From positions 1,550,001-1,614,000 of the forward strand of contig NZ_CP034951.1 in assembly GCF_004022485.1 (NCBI RefSeq): a stretch of 64,000 nucleotides of DNA. The letters run 5' to 3'. The translations under genes were made by a program, and so were the position numbers. Numbering within the stretch: position 1 is the first letter of the stretch; each line of letters opens with the position of its first letter. Shown one piece after another: positions 45,524 to 54,264 of this stretch. The stretch is from Aequorivita sp. H23M31 (lineage in GTDB: Bacteria > Bacteroidota > Bacteroidia > Flavobacteriales > Flavobacteriaceae). The notes below the pieces were generated by a model. The model was not told where the DNA came from and did no database searches. It saw only the letters and a list, made by a program, of their open reading frames with translations.

Positions 45524-47668
45524 TTATTTCACTAATGTAAGCTCATCAATAATATGACCTGCTCCAGCTAGTTTGTCTATTAAGAACAGCACATACCGAA
45601 TGTCAACATTTATACAACGCTGAAGTTGATCGTCAAAAATAACATCACCGGCCATAGCTTCGATATTTCCATCAAAAGCAATTCCTATCAACTCTCCTTT
45701 TCCGTTTAATACTGGGGAACCTGAATTTCCTCCTGTAATGTCGTTATCAGACAAAAAGTTGACCGGCAAATAACCGTCTTTGTCAGCATATTGTCCAAAA
45801 TCTTTCTTCTCATAAAGGTCGATTAGTTTTTTGGGCATATCAAATTCGGCATCACCCGGCTGATATTTCGCAACGGTTCCTTTTAGGGTAGTGTAATAAT
45901 TTTCCTTTGCATCATTTCGCTTATCGGCTGGAAGGGAATTTATTTTTCCATAGGTAAGTCTTAATGTACTGTTGGCATCTGGATAGTATTTCTTATCCGG
46001 ATTTTGAGTTCTCATTCCCTGTACCATCAATCTGTATGCACGTTGAAAATCGTTATCCCATTGCTTTTCTTCCTCAGATTTGTAACGGTACCTATCCAGA
46101 AGATCTTGAGATAATAAATAAAGTGGATCATTCTTCAAAACCTCTGCATCTGGTTTTTCCAAAAATGCATTAAGCTTTTCTTTTGAGGCAAAGATGCTTT
46201 TTTTGAACGCAGTTTCAAGATAACTCTGCCATCCTTCAACGCCCTTTTTATTACCCGCAGCAATCTTGGCCACTAATGGAGCAGGATTTTTTGCCTTTCT
46301 GGAATAAAGATCCAATTGTGCGGCAAGCATATCTCTTTCCAAGGGAAGATAAAGACCATCGTACATACTTTCAATACCTTCTTCAAACTTAGGTTTCAAC
46401 TCGGCCTGCTTAGCTTCATTTTGATCCATATAATATTCCAACTCTTTACCCAAACGATAAGGAATTACTGCCGAACGCGTACGAAGCAGAAGACTTAAAT
46501 AATTATTGTGTCGGCTTATTTCGTTGGTTTTCTTATAGTAATCGTTAATGGTATTCATTACATCGGCATACTTTTCATTTCCTTTCTTAGAAGCCCATTC
46601 TTGGAAACTTTCTTCATCCTTATATTTGGTCTGTGCCGTTTCATGTTGTTTTAAGGCATCGATCATACCCTGACGGTTTTTCCAGTAGTTGGCAATGCTC
46701 GCATAACTTGAAGCGTAATCAAGGTTTACCTGTTGATCCTTTTTCATATACTTTTCCATCACGTTCATAGAAGTTCTAGAAGCTTCTACCCAAGCTGGAT
46801 ACGCATAGTTTACATTTTGCTCGATTCCTGCGCCAGGCATCCATCTATTGGTTCTTCCTGGGTAGCCCAAAATCATGGCGAAGTCGTTATCCTCAAAACC
46901 TTTAAGGCTTGTGGTTAAATGATACTTTGGTTTCAAAGGCACATTATCTTCAGAATATTCCGCTGGATTTCCGTCTTTATCAGCATATACTCTAAACAGC
47001 GAAAAGTCGCCAGTGTGTCTCGGCCATTCCCAATTGTCGGTATCGCCACCAAATTTTCCGATACTCTTTGGAGGAGTTCCCACCAAACGAACATCGTTAA
47101 AGTCTTGGTAAACGAAATAATAGAATTCATTTCCGTTATAAAAAGATTTTACTGAAACAGTATATTTTCCATCTTCATTATTTTCCATTTCAATTTTTGA
47201 AATTTCCTGATTGATGGCAGCCTCGCGCTCTAGTTCGGTCATTTGATCGTTTACACGCCCAAGAATACGTTTTGACACATCGTCCATTCTTACAAAAAAC
47301 CGAACGGAGAGACTTTTTGGCTTCAACTCCTCTTTTAAGTTTTTTGCCCAGAATCCGTTTGTTAAGTAATCATTTTCAGCTGTTGAAAGTTCAGCGATTG
47401 CGCCATATCCACAGTGATGATTGGTAAGCACCAATCCTTTATCGGAAATAATTTCGGCAGTACATCCGCCGCCAAATTGAACTATGGCATCTTTTAGACT
47501 AGCGTTATTTACACTATAAATTTCTTCGGGGGTAAGTTGAAGCCCCATTTTTTGCATATCGACATAGTTCAGTCGTTTTATATGCATTAAAAACCACATA
47601 CCTTCGTTCGCATTTACGGGAATGGCAAATACGGCAAGGATAAAACAAATAATAAATTTTTTCATCAA
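45524..47668 (-). CDS. S46 dipeptidyl-peptidase, DPP7-type
   Basis: A 714-residue exported serine peptidase (signal peptide MMKKFIICFILAVFAIPVNA). It carries VLTNHHCGYGAIAEL, the GGDTDNWEWPRHTGDFSLFR segment, and GGNSGSPVLN with the nucleophile Ser. The residue 18 positions after the serine is Gly (IAFDGNIEAMAGD), as in DPP7, which cuts after hydrophobic P1 residues; DPP11 has Arg here. Thus it complements the gene at 22941. No C-terminal T9SS sorting domain is visible, so it is probably periplasmic. Monocistronic, terminator at 45449. Confidence 0.93.
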   Translation of the reverse strand: MMKKFIICFILAVFAIPVNANEGMWFLMHIKRLNYVDMQKMGLQLTPEEIYSVNNASLKDAIVQFGGGCTAEIISDKGLVLTNHHCGYGAIAELSTAENDYLTNGFWAKNLKEELKPKSLSVRFFVRMDDVSKRILGRVNDQMTELEREAAINQEISKIEMENNEDGKYTVSVKSFYNGNEFYYFVYQDFNDVRLVGTPPKSIGKFGGDTDNWEWPRHTGDFSLFRVYADKDGNPAEYSEDNVPLKPKYHLTTSLKGFEDNDFAMILGYPGRTNRWMPGAGIEQNVNYAYPAWVEASRTSMNVMEKYMKKDQQVNLDYASSYASIANYWKNRQGMIDALKQHETAQTKYKDEESFQEWASKKGNEKYADVMNTINDYYKKTNEISRHNNYLSLLLRTRSAVIPYRLGKELEYYMDQNEAKQAELKPKFEEGIESMYDGLYLPLERDMLAAQLDLYSRKAKNPAPLVAKIAAGNKKGVEGWQSYLETAFKKSIFASKEKLNAFLEKPDAEVLKNDPLYLLSQDLLDRYRYKSEEEKQWDNDFQRAYRLMVQGMRTQNPDKKYYPDANSTLRLTYGKINSLPADKRNDAKENYYTTLKGTVAKYQPGDAEFDMPKKLIDLYEKKDFGQYADKDGYLPVNFLSDNDITGGNSGSPVLNGKGELIGIAFDGNIEAMAGDVIFDDQLQRCINVDIRYVLFLIDKLAGAGHIIDELTLVK

Positions 47669-48018
47669 TAGAGAGTTTGTAATTAAGGATAATTTAATGA
47701 CGACCGTATTTACACAGTCAAATTATTGGGGCGTAAATATACTCGATATTATTCAGGAATTTAAAAGGAAAGTTTGATAAGTGCGGTAGTAGGAGGTTCT
47801 CTCCTTTTTTCAAAAAAAGGAATTTAAAGGCAGGGATGGATAATCATTATCAAATCAAAAATGATCAAACTGAACTATTACCATTCCGAATCATTCCAAC
47901 ATTACCTTTCAAAAATAAATCCTCCCAGCGTTTGAAACGCTGGAAGGGTTAGGCAAATTAACAATAATGACAATGATTCTTTATTGTTCATATATTGGTC
48001 TTCGAGACGTAAGGGGAT
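47669..48018. repeat. Intergenic region with a CCAGCGTTTGAAACGCTGG palindrome
   Basis: The gap holds no ORF of note. A perfect palindrome CCAGCGTTTGAAACGCTGG (47925-47943, one central base) lies within it, flanked by CCTC and AAGGGTT. It is too GC-rich relative to its surroundings to be chance and has no T tract, so a repeat element is likelier than a terminator. Confidence 0.5.
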
Positions 48019-49302
48019 CTATCTGATTATAAATTTCCCAAAGTCCGTGGATGCTCCGGCTCGCACAGAATAAAGATAAAGACCCGTGGACCACTCTTGA
48101 GCATTAAGGTCAATAGAGATACTATTCTTATTTTGTAAATTTTCTTGGAAAATCATCCTTCCCATTAAGTCTGTAATTGTTAAAATACCCTCGATCGGCT
48201 GGGCAAATTGAAAGGATATTAAATCAGTTGCGGGGTTGGGATAAACTACGGTATGTAAGGATATTTGCATATCACCAACTGCCATAACATCGGCAGGTAC
48301 TGGTACCTTATAAACACCGCCCACTCCTTCAATAGCGGAATAGACTCCAGCAAACATTGTATCTCCGGAAAAAACAAAATTCATAGGAACTCCGTAGAGA
48401 TTAACTTCGGGAATAGGTGAAAATGCGGGAAAATCCTCTCTGTATTCATTCCATGTTTGTCCATCATCGACACTATAGAACACTGCTTCATTTACGTGTC
48501 CCATAAAAAACGCTCCTCTATAATATTCCAAAGTTCGGACACTTGTAGAGACACCTGACGGAAGCGGCATTACATCCCAATCTAGAAGGTTGGTTGTATA
48601 TCTAATGCCAGCGGGTATTCCCGAAGCATTATAGACCACGTAGAGTACATCGTCCACAATTAAAGATTCGCTACCATACCAAGTATCGTCCACCATGGTC
48701 CATAGATCCTCAATTTCATCGTACTCCCAAATTCCAAAGGCTCCAATGTTATAGAGATTTCCGTTAAAACTAACAAGATTATAGGTCCACTGTCCGCCGT
48801 TCTCCGGATCGATAGGATCAAGAAGAGAATTGCGATCCGTAAGGATCCAGGACGCACCTTGGTCAGTCGAATATACTACTCCATAAGCAAAAAGTGAGGC
48901 GTAGATCCTATCATTGTGTTTTGTCATGGCGTAAATAGCGTCATCTGGTAAAGAGTCCGGAAACAAGGTGCCAAAACTTGAAGTATTCCAAGTAGCACCA
49001 TTATCGTGGGAAATGGCAACATTCCCTGCTACCCCGCCCATATAAACACTTTCTTGGTCAACCAAATGGGCTGTATATGAATAATTTTCTGCTTGGGTAT
49101 CTTCCCAAGACACCCCTTCATCTACAGAGATAAAAATTCCTCCCATATCAGGGTAGACATCATTTGCCGAAAGGAGGTTGCCGTTTGCAGTTTGACACAA
49201 TATCCAAGTGGATTGGTTAAATCCAGTTGGCTGCCATTGGGCCGATAAGGTAAAAGCACTTAATAAAAAGATAAATACGGGGATAAGTAAAGATTTGTTC
49301 AT
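48019..49302 (-). CDS. T9SS-sorted protein with BNR/Vps10-like propeller
   Basis: A 427-residue secreted protein. The signal peptide is MNKSLLIPVFIFLLSAFTLSAQ. The middle has repeated Asp-box-like motifs of beta-propellers (ISVDEGVSWEDT, ISHDNGATWNTS, YSTDQGASWILT, YSVDDGQTWNEY), that is SxDxGxTW. The last 80 residues are a type A C-terminal T9SS sorting domain (VVYPNPATDLISFQF, LTITDLMGRMIFQEN, GLYLYSVRAGASTDFGKFIIR). It should be exported by Sec and then by T9SS, and attached to or released from the surface. Ligand or enzymatic activity is unknown; sialidase-type Asp boxes alone do not prove an enzyme. Confidence 0.9.
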   Translation of the reverse strand: MNKSLLIPVFIFLLSAFTLSAQWQPTGFNQSTWILCQTANGNLLSANDVYPDMGGIFISVDEGVSWEDTQAENYSYTAHLVDQESVYMGGVAGNVAISHDNGATWNTSSFGTLFPDSLPDDAIYAMTKHNDRIYASLFAYGVVYSTDQGASWILTDRNSLLDPIDPENGGQWTYNLVSFNGNLYNIGAFGIWEYDEIEDLWTMVDDTWYGSESLIVDDVLYVVYNASGIPAGIRYTTNLLDWDVMPLPSGVSTSVRTLEYYRGAFFMGHVNEAVFYSVDDGQTWNEYREDFPAFSPIPEVNLYGVPMNFVFSGDTMFAGVYSAIEGVGGVYKVPVPADVMAVGDMQISLHTVVYPNPATDLISFQFAQPIEGILTITDLMGRMIFQENLQNKNSISIDLNAQEWSTGLYLYSVRAGASTDFGKFIIR

Positions 49303-49784
49303 TTTAAATAATTTTGGGTTAAATTCTCAATTCCACGAATTTACTTATTCTTTGAAATATGACCTGACTATAGCCAGTTAAAATAATTCTCACCCAATTG
49401 GATAAGAATAGAGTTTAAAATATATCTTCCTTTTAGACCCCAGCTGTATTAAAAAGCCTTCATTATATTATTCTTTGGAAATAAATCCTCATTTTAATAA
49501 GGGTGCTTTGTTTTCATTATAAAGTTCAACCAAATATTCAATCCGCCCCGTTTTATTGGGAAATGGTTGTGGACGGTAACACAAGTTCACAGCCATATCC
49601 AACGCGTGGCGCGCCCTTGCGCCGTATTTAATTCATTCCTACTAAGAGCCATTTATAACAAGCATTTTCCTATTTTGTTAAAAGTAGTAAGGTTTTTAAT
49701 TTGCAATAGATCTTCAAGAAAATCATAAGTTTGAAATCACATTTTCCCATTTCCATCTTCATTCTGCTTTGGCTCAAAGTTTGC
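49303..49784. other. Intergenic region, no gene seen
   Basis: Divergent upstream space. A GC-rich patch at about 49597-49625 (ACGCGTGGCGCGCCCTTGCG) stands out from the AT-rich background but has no recognised feature. No ORF of protein-like composition. Confidence 0.4.
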
Positions 49785-49792
49785 TATTTTTG
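49785..49792 (+). promoter_or_regulatory. -7 element TATTTTTG
   Basis: TATTTTTG matches TANNTTTG and ends 12 bp before ATG 49805 and 18 bp before ATG 49811. It lies downstream of the in-frame TTG at 49769, which argues for one of the ATG starts. Confidence 0.4.
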
Positions 49793-49810
49793 ACCAAAAT
49801 TCTAATGATA

Positions 49811-50677
49811 ATGAATAAGCTTGTTTTCACATTTTTCATCTTATGCTGCGGATTTATATTTTCCCAGGACAATACGGAAGTTTATGTTTTTGATATTGCT
49901 CCATCATACGGAGGTTTAGACGTGATGAATGCTCAAAACATCTCCAATAACAAAGGTTATAACAATCAACCGTCCTTTATTTCCAATGAAGTAGTCGTTT
50001 TTGCTAAAAATAATGAGGGTCAAACGGATATTGCGGAATACAACCTAACTACCAAAACAGAAAAATGGATTTGTAATGATACTGAAGGAAGCGAATATTC
50101 TCCCCAAAAATTTCCTACAAGCAATGATGTAGCGGCGGTGAGGTTAGATACGGATGGAAAACAAAGATTATACAGATATAATTCCGAAACAGGTGTCTCT
50201 AACGAAATAATAGAAAATCTCCAAGTGGCATATTTTGCCTTTTATAACAATGAGAAAATGCTGGCCACGGTTCTATCCGGCGACATTATGGATTTGGTTC
50301 TGGTTAACTTAAAAACAAAATCCACGGATACCTTATTGGAAAATGCAGGAAGATCTTTACAAAAAATTCCTGGTAACAATTCAATGTCGTATACCCTGGT
50401 AAATGAGGATAAAAATCTGGATTTATATGTATTGGATATGAATTTAAAGGAAAGTTTTTTTATATGTGAGTTACCTTCTGGAACCCAGGATTATGTTTGG
50501 CTAAACGACACACAAATTTTAACGGGAAAAGGAAGCAAACTTTATATTTATGATACCTTGGGAACATCTGAATGGAATAGAGTGGCTTCCTTGGAAGAAT
50601 ATGAAATAAATGATATCACCCGAATGGCAATAAGTCCGGACGGGAAAAAGCTAGCTCTTGTTGCAGCAGAAAATTAG
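49811..50677 (+). CDS. Secreted TolB/PD40-like beta-propeller protein
   Basis: A 288-residue protein from ATG 49811, which starts a clean signal peptide (MNKLVFTFFILCCGFIFSQD). ATG 49805 is two codons upstream. The mature part has repeats of WD40-like PD40/TolB character: NKGYNNQPSFISNEVVVFAK, EYSPQKFPTSNDVAAVRLD and the final MAISPDGKKLALVAAEN. The propeller appears to be a stand-alone domain, without a DPP-IV peptidase. Binding partner unknown. The next gene lies 125 bp downstream with its own -7 element. Confidence 0.7.
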   Translation: MNKLVFTFFILCCGFIFSQDNTEVYVFDIAPSYGGLDVMNAQNISNNKGYNNQPSFISNEVVVFAKNNEGQTDIAEYNLTTKTEKWICNDTEGSEYSPQKFPTSNDVAAVRLDTDGKQRLYRYNSETGVSNEIIENLQVAYFAFYNNEKMLATVLSGDIMDLVLVNLKTKSTDTLLENAGRSLQKIPGNNSMSYTLVNEDKNLDLYVLDMNLKESFFICELPSGTQDYVWLNDTQILTGKGSKLYIYDTLGTSEWNRVASLEEYEINDITRMAISPDGKKLALVAAEN

Positions 50678-50788
50678 AAATTCTTATAAAGAAGTTTTAT
50701 ACATTCTGTTTTTATTCTTTACTTAAGTCTGCAAACATTAAGGTTCCATCTCATTAAAAATATCAAACCATTATTACGCTTAAATCTG

Positions 50789-50796
50789 TACTTTTG
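50789..50796 (+). promoter_or_regulatory. -7 element TACTTTTG that decides the DUF4159 start
   Basis: TACTTTTG matches TANNTTTG and ends 6 bp before ATG 50803, giving a near-leaderless mRNA. The alternative TTG start (50794) is inside the element and therefore unlikely. Confidence 0.5.
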
Positions 50797-50802
50797 GACG
50801 AT

Positions 50803-51459
50803 ATGCGCAAATTAGTCTGTTTATTTTCATTTAGTATTACCTTGCTTTTTGGAACTGGAAATCTTTCAGCACAAGAGATAGCGCTTTTGCATTATGGCGG
50901 AGGTGGCGATTGGTATGCGAATCCTACTTCCCTTCCCAACCTTATAAAATTCTGCAACCAGAATATCGACACGGCCATTCAGGAGAAACCAGAAACTGTT
51001 ACTCCGGGAAGTGTAGATCTTTTTGATTATCCATTTGTGCATATGACGGGTCATGGAAATGTTTATTTTTCTCCTGAGGAAGCTGAAAACCTGCGGAAAT
51101 ATCTGATAAGTGGCGGTTTTCTTCATATAGATGACAACTATGGAATGGACCAATATATCCGAAAGGAAATTGTAAAAATATTTCCTAACAAGGAATTAAA
51201 AGAGCTGCCTGCCAACCATCCGATCTTTAATTATTTCTATAAATTCCCTCAAGGCTTGCCAAAAATACACGAACATGATGGACTGCCGCCGCAAGCGTTC
51301 GGAATCTACGTAGAGGACAGATTGGTTTTGGTCTATACCTATGAAACCGACCTTGGCGATGGATGGGAAAATCCAGAAGTTCATAACGATCCTCCAGAAG
51401 TAAGATTAAAAGCTTTGCAAATGGGCGCCAATTTGGTAAAATACGTATTTGAGAATTAG
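50803..51459 (+). CDS. DUF4159 domain secreted protein
   Basis: A 218-residue protein from ATG 50803 (MRKLVCLFSFSITLLFGTGN signal peptide, cleaved after SAQ). The DUF4159 core is clear: ALLHYGGGGDWYANPTSLPN, FVHMTGHGNVYFSPEEAENL, GGFLHIDDNYGMDQYIRKEI, FPNKELKELPANHPIFNYFY. The aspartates and histidines resemble the glutamine-amidotransferase-like fold seen in this family, but no catalytic activity is established. The predicted location is the periplasm. In other Bacteroidota DUF4159 is found near AAA/VWA aerotolerance-type operons, but none is present here. Confidence 0.87.
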   Translation: MRKLVCLFSFSITLLFGTGNLSAQEIALLHYGGGGDWYANPTSLPNLIKFCNQNIDTAIQEKPETVTPGSVDLFDYPFVHMTGHGNVYFSPEEAENLRKYLISGGFLHIDDNYGMDQYIRKEIVKIFPNKELKELPANHPIFNYFYKFPQGLPKIHEHDGLPPQAFGIYVEDRLVLVYTYETDLGDGWENPEVHNDPPEVRLKALQMGANLVKYVFEN

Positions 51460-51673
51460 TCTTTGGAAATCAGCCATATTCCAAACTTCATTCTTAGACC
51501 ATTTCAGAGCCTATATATTAAGGGAAGGCTGAGATAACCCCAAATTTTAAACTCAAAAACCAAAAATTGTTATGATTGAGTAAATTTGAGTGGCGAAACC
51601 CCGATGAAATTTGCATCGATGTCCTTAACATAACTTTTATTATTGACATCTTGGAATATAGTATATTTACCAA

Positions 51674-52768
51674 GTGAGAAACAGAGCAAAAGCAATTACT
51701 CTTGGTATCCTAAGAGCCGTGGCCATAATGGCCGGGATTGTTATTTTGTTGTGGTTTCTGTATCAAATACAAGAACTGATTCTCTTTATCGGTCTTGCCC
51801 TAGTACTTTCACTTATAGGACGTCCCGTAGTCCAATTTTTAAAACATCGTTGTAAGTTTGGGAATGCGTTGGCCTCGGTTACCACATTGCTTTTGATTTT
51901 AGGGGGTTTAGCATTACTGCTGAGTATTTTTATACCAGTAATTATTGAACAGGGAAAACATATTTCAAAAATTGATTTCAATCAGGTAAAGCAGGATCTA
52001 AACGAGTTAAACATTCAAGCCAGTGATTACCTGGGAGTAGACCACTTTCAATTGGTAGAGGCGTTTAAACGTTCCTCATATGTCCAAAATTTCAATGTTG
52101 AATTAATACCTAGTTTTCTGCAGATTCTCTTTGGAAGTATTGGAAGCCTTGTTGTTGGAATTTTTGCGGTACTTTTCATTCTATTTTTCCTTCTCAAGGA
52201 TGAAAGCCTTCTCGCCCGGAGCGTGCTAACTCTATCTCGAACAGGTGATGAGGAAAAGTACAAACGGGTTCTGTTAAAGATAAACGAGCTTTTATCGCGT
52301 TATTTTATCGGTCTTCTGCTCCAAATGACGATTCTGGTTTTATTTTATTCCGTTCTCCTTCTATATTTGGAGGTTGAAGATGCCATTGCCGTTGCCCTCA
52401 TCTGTGCCTTCCTTAACATTATCCCCTACTTGGGGCCACTAATAGGCTGGGCACTTATGCTCTTGGTAATAGTGTCCAACAATCTCGGCGCCGATTTTTC
52501 AACCGGACTTCTTCCTCTACTATTAATAGCATCCATTGGCTATGCCATTGCACAACTTTTTGATAATCTGATCTCCCAACCTGTGATCTTTGGGAGAAGC
52601 GTGCGATCACATCCATTGGAAATATTTATGGTTATTTTGATCGGTGGCTTTTTGTTCGGTATCATAGGAATGGTTTTGGCTGTACCTACCTATACAAGTA
52701 TAAAAGTAATTGCCAAGGAGTTCCTCTCAGAACACAAAGTGGTAAAACACCTTACCCGAAACCTCTAA
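51674..52768 (+). CDS. AI-2E (PerM/YdiK) family transporter
   Basis: A 364-residue protein starting at GTG 51674, preceded by TATATTTA, a one-base variant of the -7 element, only 4 bp away. It has seven or eight membrane helices. Family motifs are the N-terminal QIQELILFIGLALVLSLIGRPVV, FAVLFILFFLLKDE, and the C-terminal ALICAFLNIIPYLGPLIGWAL and IFGRSVRSHPLEIFMVILIGG. The family includes TqsA and putative permeases, and some members export sodium for protons. Substrate not predicted. The stop is 3 bp before the methyltransferase gene, so the two form an operon. Confidence 0.9.
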   Translation: MRNRAKAITLGILRAVAIMAGIVILLWFLYQIQELILFIGLALVLSLIGRPVVQFLKHRCKFGNALASVTTLLLILGGLALLLSIFIPVIIEQGKHISKIDFNQVKQDLNELNIQASDYLGVDHFQLVEAFKRSSYVQNFNVELIPSFLQILFGSIGSLVVGIFAVLFILFFLLKDESLLARSVLTLSRTGDEEKYKRVLLKINELLSRYFIGLLLQMTILVLFYSVLLLYLEVEDAIAVALICAFLNIIPYLGPLIGWALMLLVIVSNNLGADFSTGLLPLLLIASIGYAIAQLFDNLISQPVIFGRSVRSHPLEIFMVILIGGFLFGIIGMVLAVPTYTSIKVIAKEFLSEHKVVKHLTRNL

Positions 52769-52771
52769 TAA

Positions 52772-53941
52772 TTGCTTAATAAAAAACTTTTAAATAGCGA
52801 AGTACAGGATTTTATAACGTCTTATGATGGCGATTTGTTCAAGCTCGCATTCGTGAAAAGTCCCTTTAAAAATGTTTCCATCCAAGAATTAGTTCAGCAA
52901 ATTGAGAGCAGAAGAAAAGTGGAAAAAAAATTGCCCACATGGTTTGGATCGTCAAACATATTGTATCCACCAATGCTCAATCTAGAGCAAACCTCATCGG
53001 AAATTACTGGAAAATACAAGGCTTCTATGATAAGTGGAAAAACTATAGCAGATATCACCGGCGGGTTTGGTGTAGATAGCTTTTTCTTCTCCGAAAACTT
53101 TGAAGAAGTCTTTCATTTTGAAATTAATACCGAGCTTTCAGAGATAGCTCAACATAATTTTAAGGTTTTGAATAGATTAAATGTTCGTTGTTCAACGGAA
53201 GACGGACTGAATAACATTTTAAAAAATAAATATGACGTAATCTATTCCGATCCATCCCGTCGTCACGAAAGTAAAGGAAAGGTCTTTTTCCTGAAAGATT
53301 GCCAGCCCAATATTCCAGAAAATATTTATGAAGTATTAAATCACTGTGATATTTTTCTACTAAAGACCTCTCCGATGTTGGACATTTCGGTTGGTCTAAA
53401 TGAATTGAAGGGTGTATCTGAAATACATATTGTAGCTGTTGAAAATGAAGTAAAGGAATTATTGTGGCTTCTTAGAAAAGATTATGAAGAACCATTAAAA
53501 ATTTATACGGTCAATTTTACAAAATCAGCAATAGAAAAATTTCAATTTACTTGGAACCAAACTTCAGAAGCTTCATACAGTTTGCCACAAAAATATCTAT
53601 ATGAACCCAATACTGCCATTTTAAAGAGTGGAGCATTCAATTTACTTTCTGAAAAACTAGAGTTGCATAAACTTCATAAAAATACGCATCTTTATACAAG
53701 CCAAGCATTAAAAGATTTCCCCGGTCGAAAGTTTTTAATTGAAAAAATGGTTCCCTACACCAAATCTGAAATGCGGGCGGCATTATCTTTTGAGAAAGCC
53801 AATATCGCCATTAGAAACTTTCCTGAATCGGTTGCCACGATTCGTAAAAAATGGAAAATAGCAGATGGCGGAAACATCTATCTTTTCTTTACAACCAATT
53901 TGGAAGATAAGAAGATAATGATTGTTTGCTCTAAATTGTAA
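52772..53941 (+). CDS. SAM-dependent methyltransferase with THUMP-like (PG_1098-type) domain
   Basis: A 389-residue protein from TTG 52772, 3 bp after the AI-2E gene. Motif I of class I methyltransferases is IADITGGFGVDSFFFSENF, followed by FHFEINTELSEIAQHNFKVL and the catalytic-type motif YDVIYSDPSRRHESKG (motif IV DPxR). The C-terminal 90 residues (LKDFPGRKFLIEKMVPYTKS to EDKKIMIVCSKL) match the THUMP-like domain of PG_1098 and relatives. RNA methylation is the usual suggestion; the target is unknown. TTG is accepted because no in-frame ATG occurs before residue 68 and the coupling to the upstream gene is tight. Confidence 0.85.
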   Translation: MLNKKLLNSEVQDFITSYDGDLFKLAFVKSPFKNVSIQELVQQIESRRKVEKKLPTWFGSSNILYPPMLNLEQTSSEITGKYKASMISGKTIADITGGFGVDSFFFSENFEEVFHFEINTELSEIAQHNFKVLNRLNVRCSTEDGLNNILKNKYDVIYSDPSRRHESKGKVFFLKDCQPNIPENIYEVLNHCDIFLLKTSPMLDISVGLNELKGVSEIHIVAVENEVKELLWLLRKDYEEPLKIYTVNFTKSAIEKFQFTWNQTSEASYSLPQKYLYEPNTAILKSGAFNLLSEKLELHKLHKNTHLYTSQALKDFPGRKFLIEKMVPYTKSEMRAALSFEKANIAIRNFPESVATIRKKWKIADGGNIYLFFTTNLEDKKIMIVCSKL

Positions 53942-54093
53942 AGCACCTCTGAATGGATAATATTATACTCCACTTGATTGATTTTAATGCCTTTGAGATT
54001 TATCTATAAAAAAGACTATTTTTTGTTTGCGTTATTACAATTGAAGAGCTACATTTGCAACCGCAATTTAAAGCGATACGTTCATAAAAAATT

Positions 54094-54177
54094 GGAGAGG
54101 TGCCGGAGTGGTAACGGAGCAGATTGCTAATCTGTCGACGGGTAACCGTCGCCAGGGTTCGAGTCCCTGTCTCTCCG
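54094..54177 (+). tRNA. tRNA-Ser (GCT)
   Basis: An 84-nt cloverleaf with acceptor GGAGAGG/TCTCTCC, anticodon arm CAGAT TGCTAA TCTG giving anticodon GCT, a long variable arm (TCGACGGGTAACCGTCG) and T-arm CAGGG TTCGAGT CCCTG. Discriminator G. CCA is not encoded. It is the first of four plus-strand tRNA units in the 54-55.4 kb region. Confidence 0.96.
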
Positions 54178-54198
54178 CATTGACATAAAACAGGAAGC

Positions 54199-54229
54199 AT
54201 TCTAAGTTGCCGGATTTAGAATTTGTTTT
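54199..54229 (+). terminator. Terminator-like hairpin after tRNA-Ser
   Basis: ATTCTAA and TTAGAAT pair around a 10-nt loop, followed by TTGTTTTTTTG. If efficient, the repeat array that follows needs its own promoter. Confidence 0.5.
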
Positions 54230-54264
54230 TTTGTTAAGGTTGATAAAGTTCTAAAAAACTTTTT

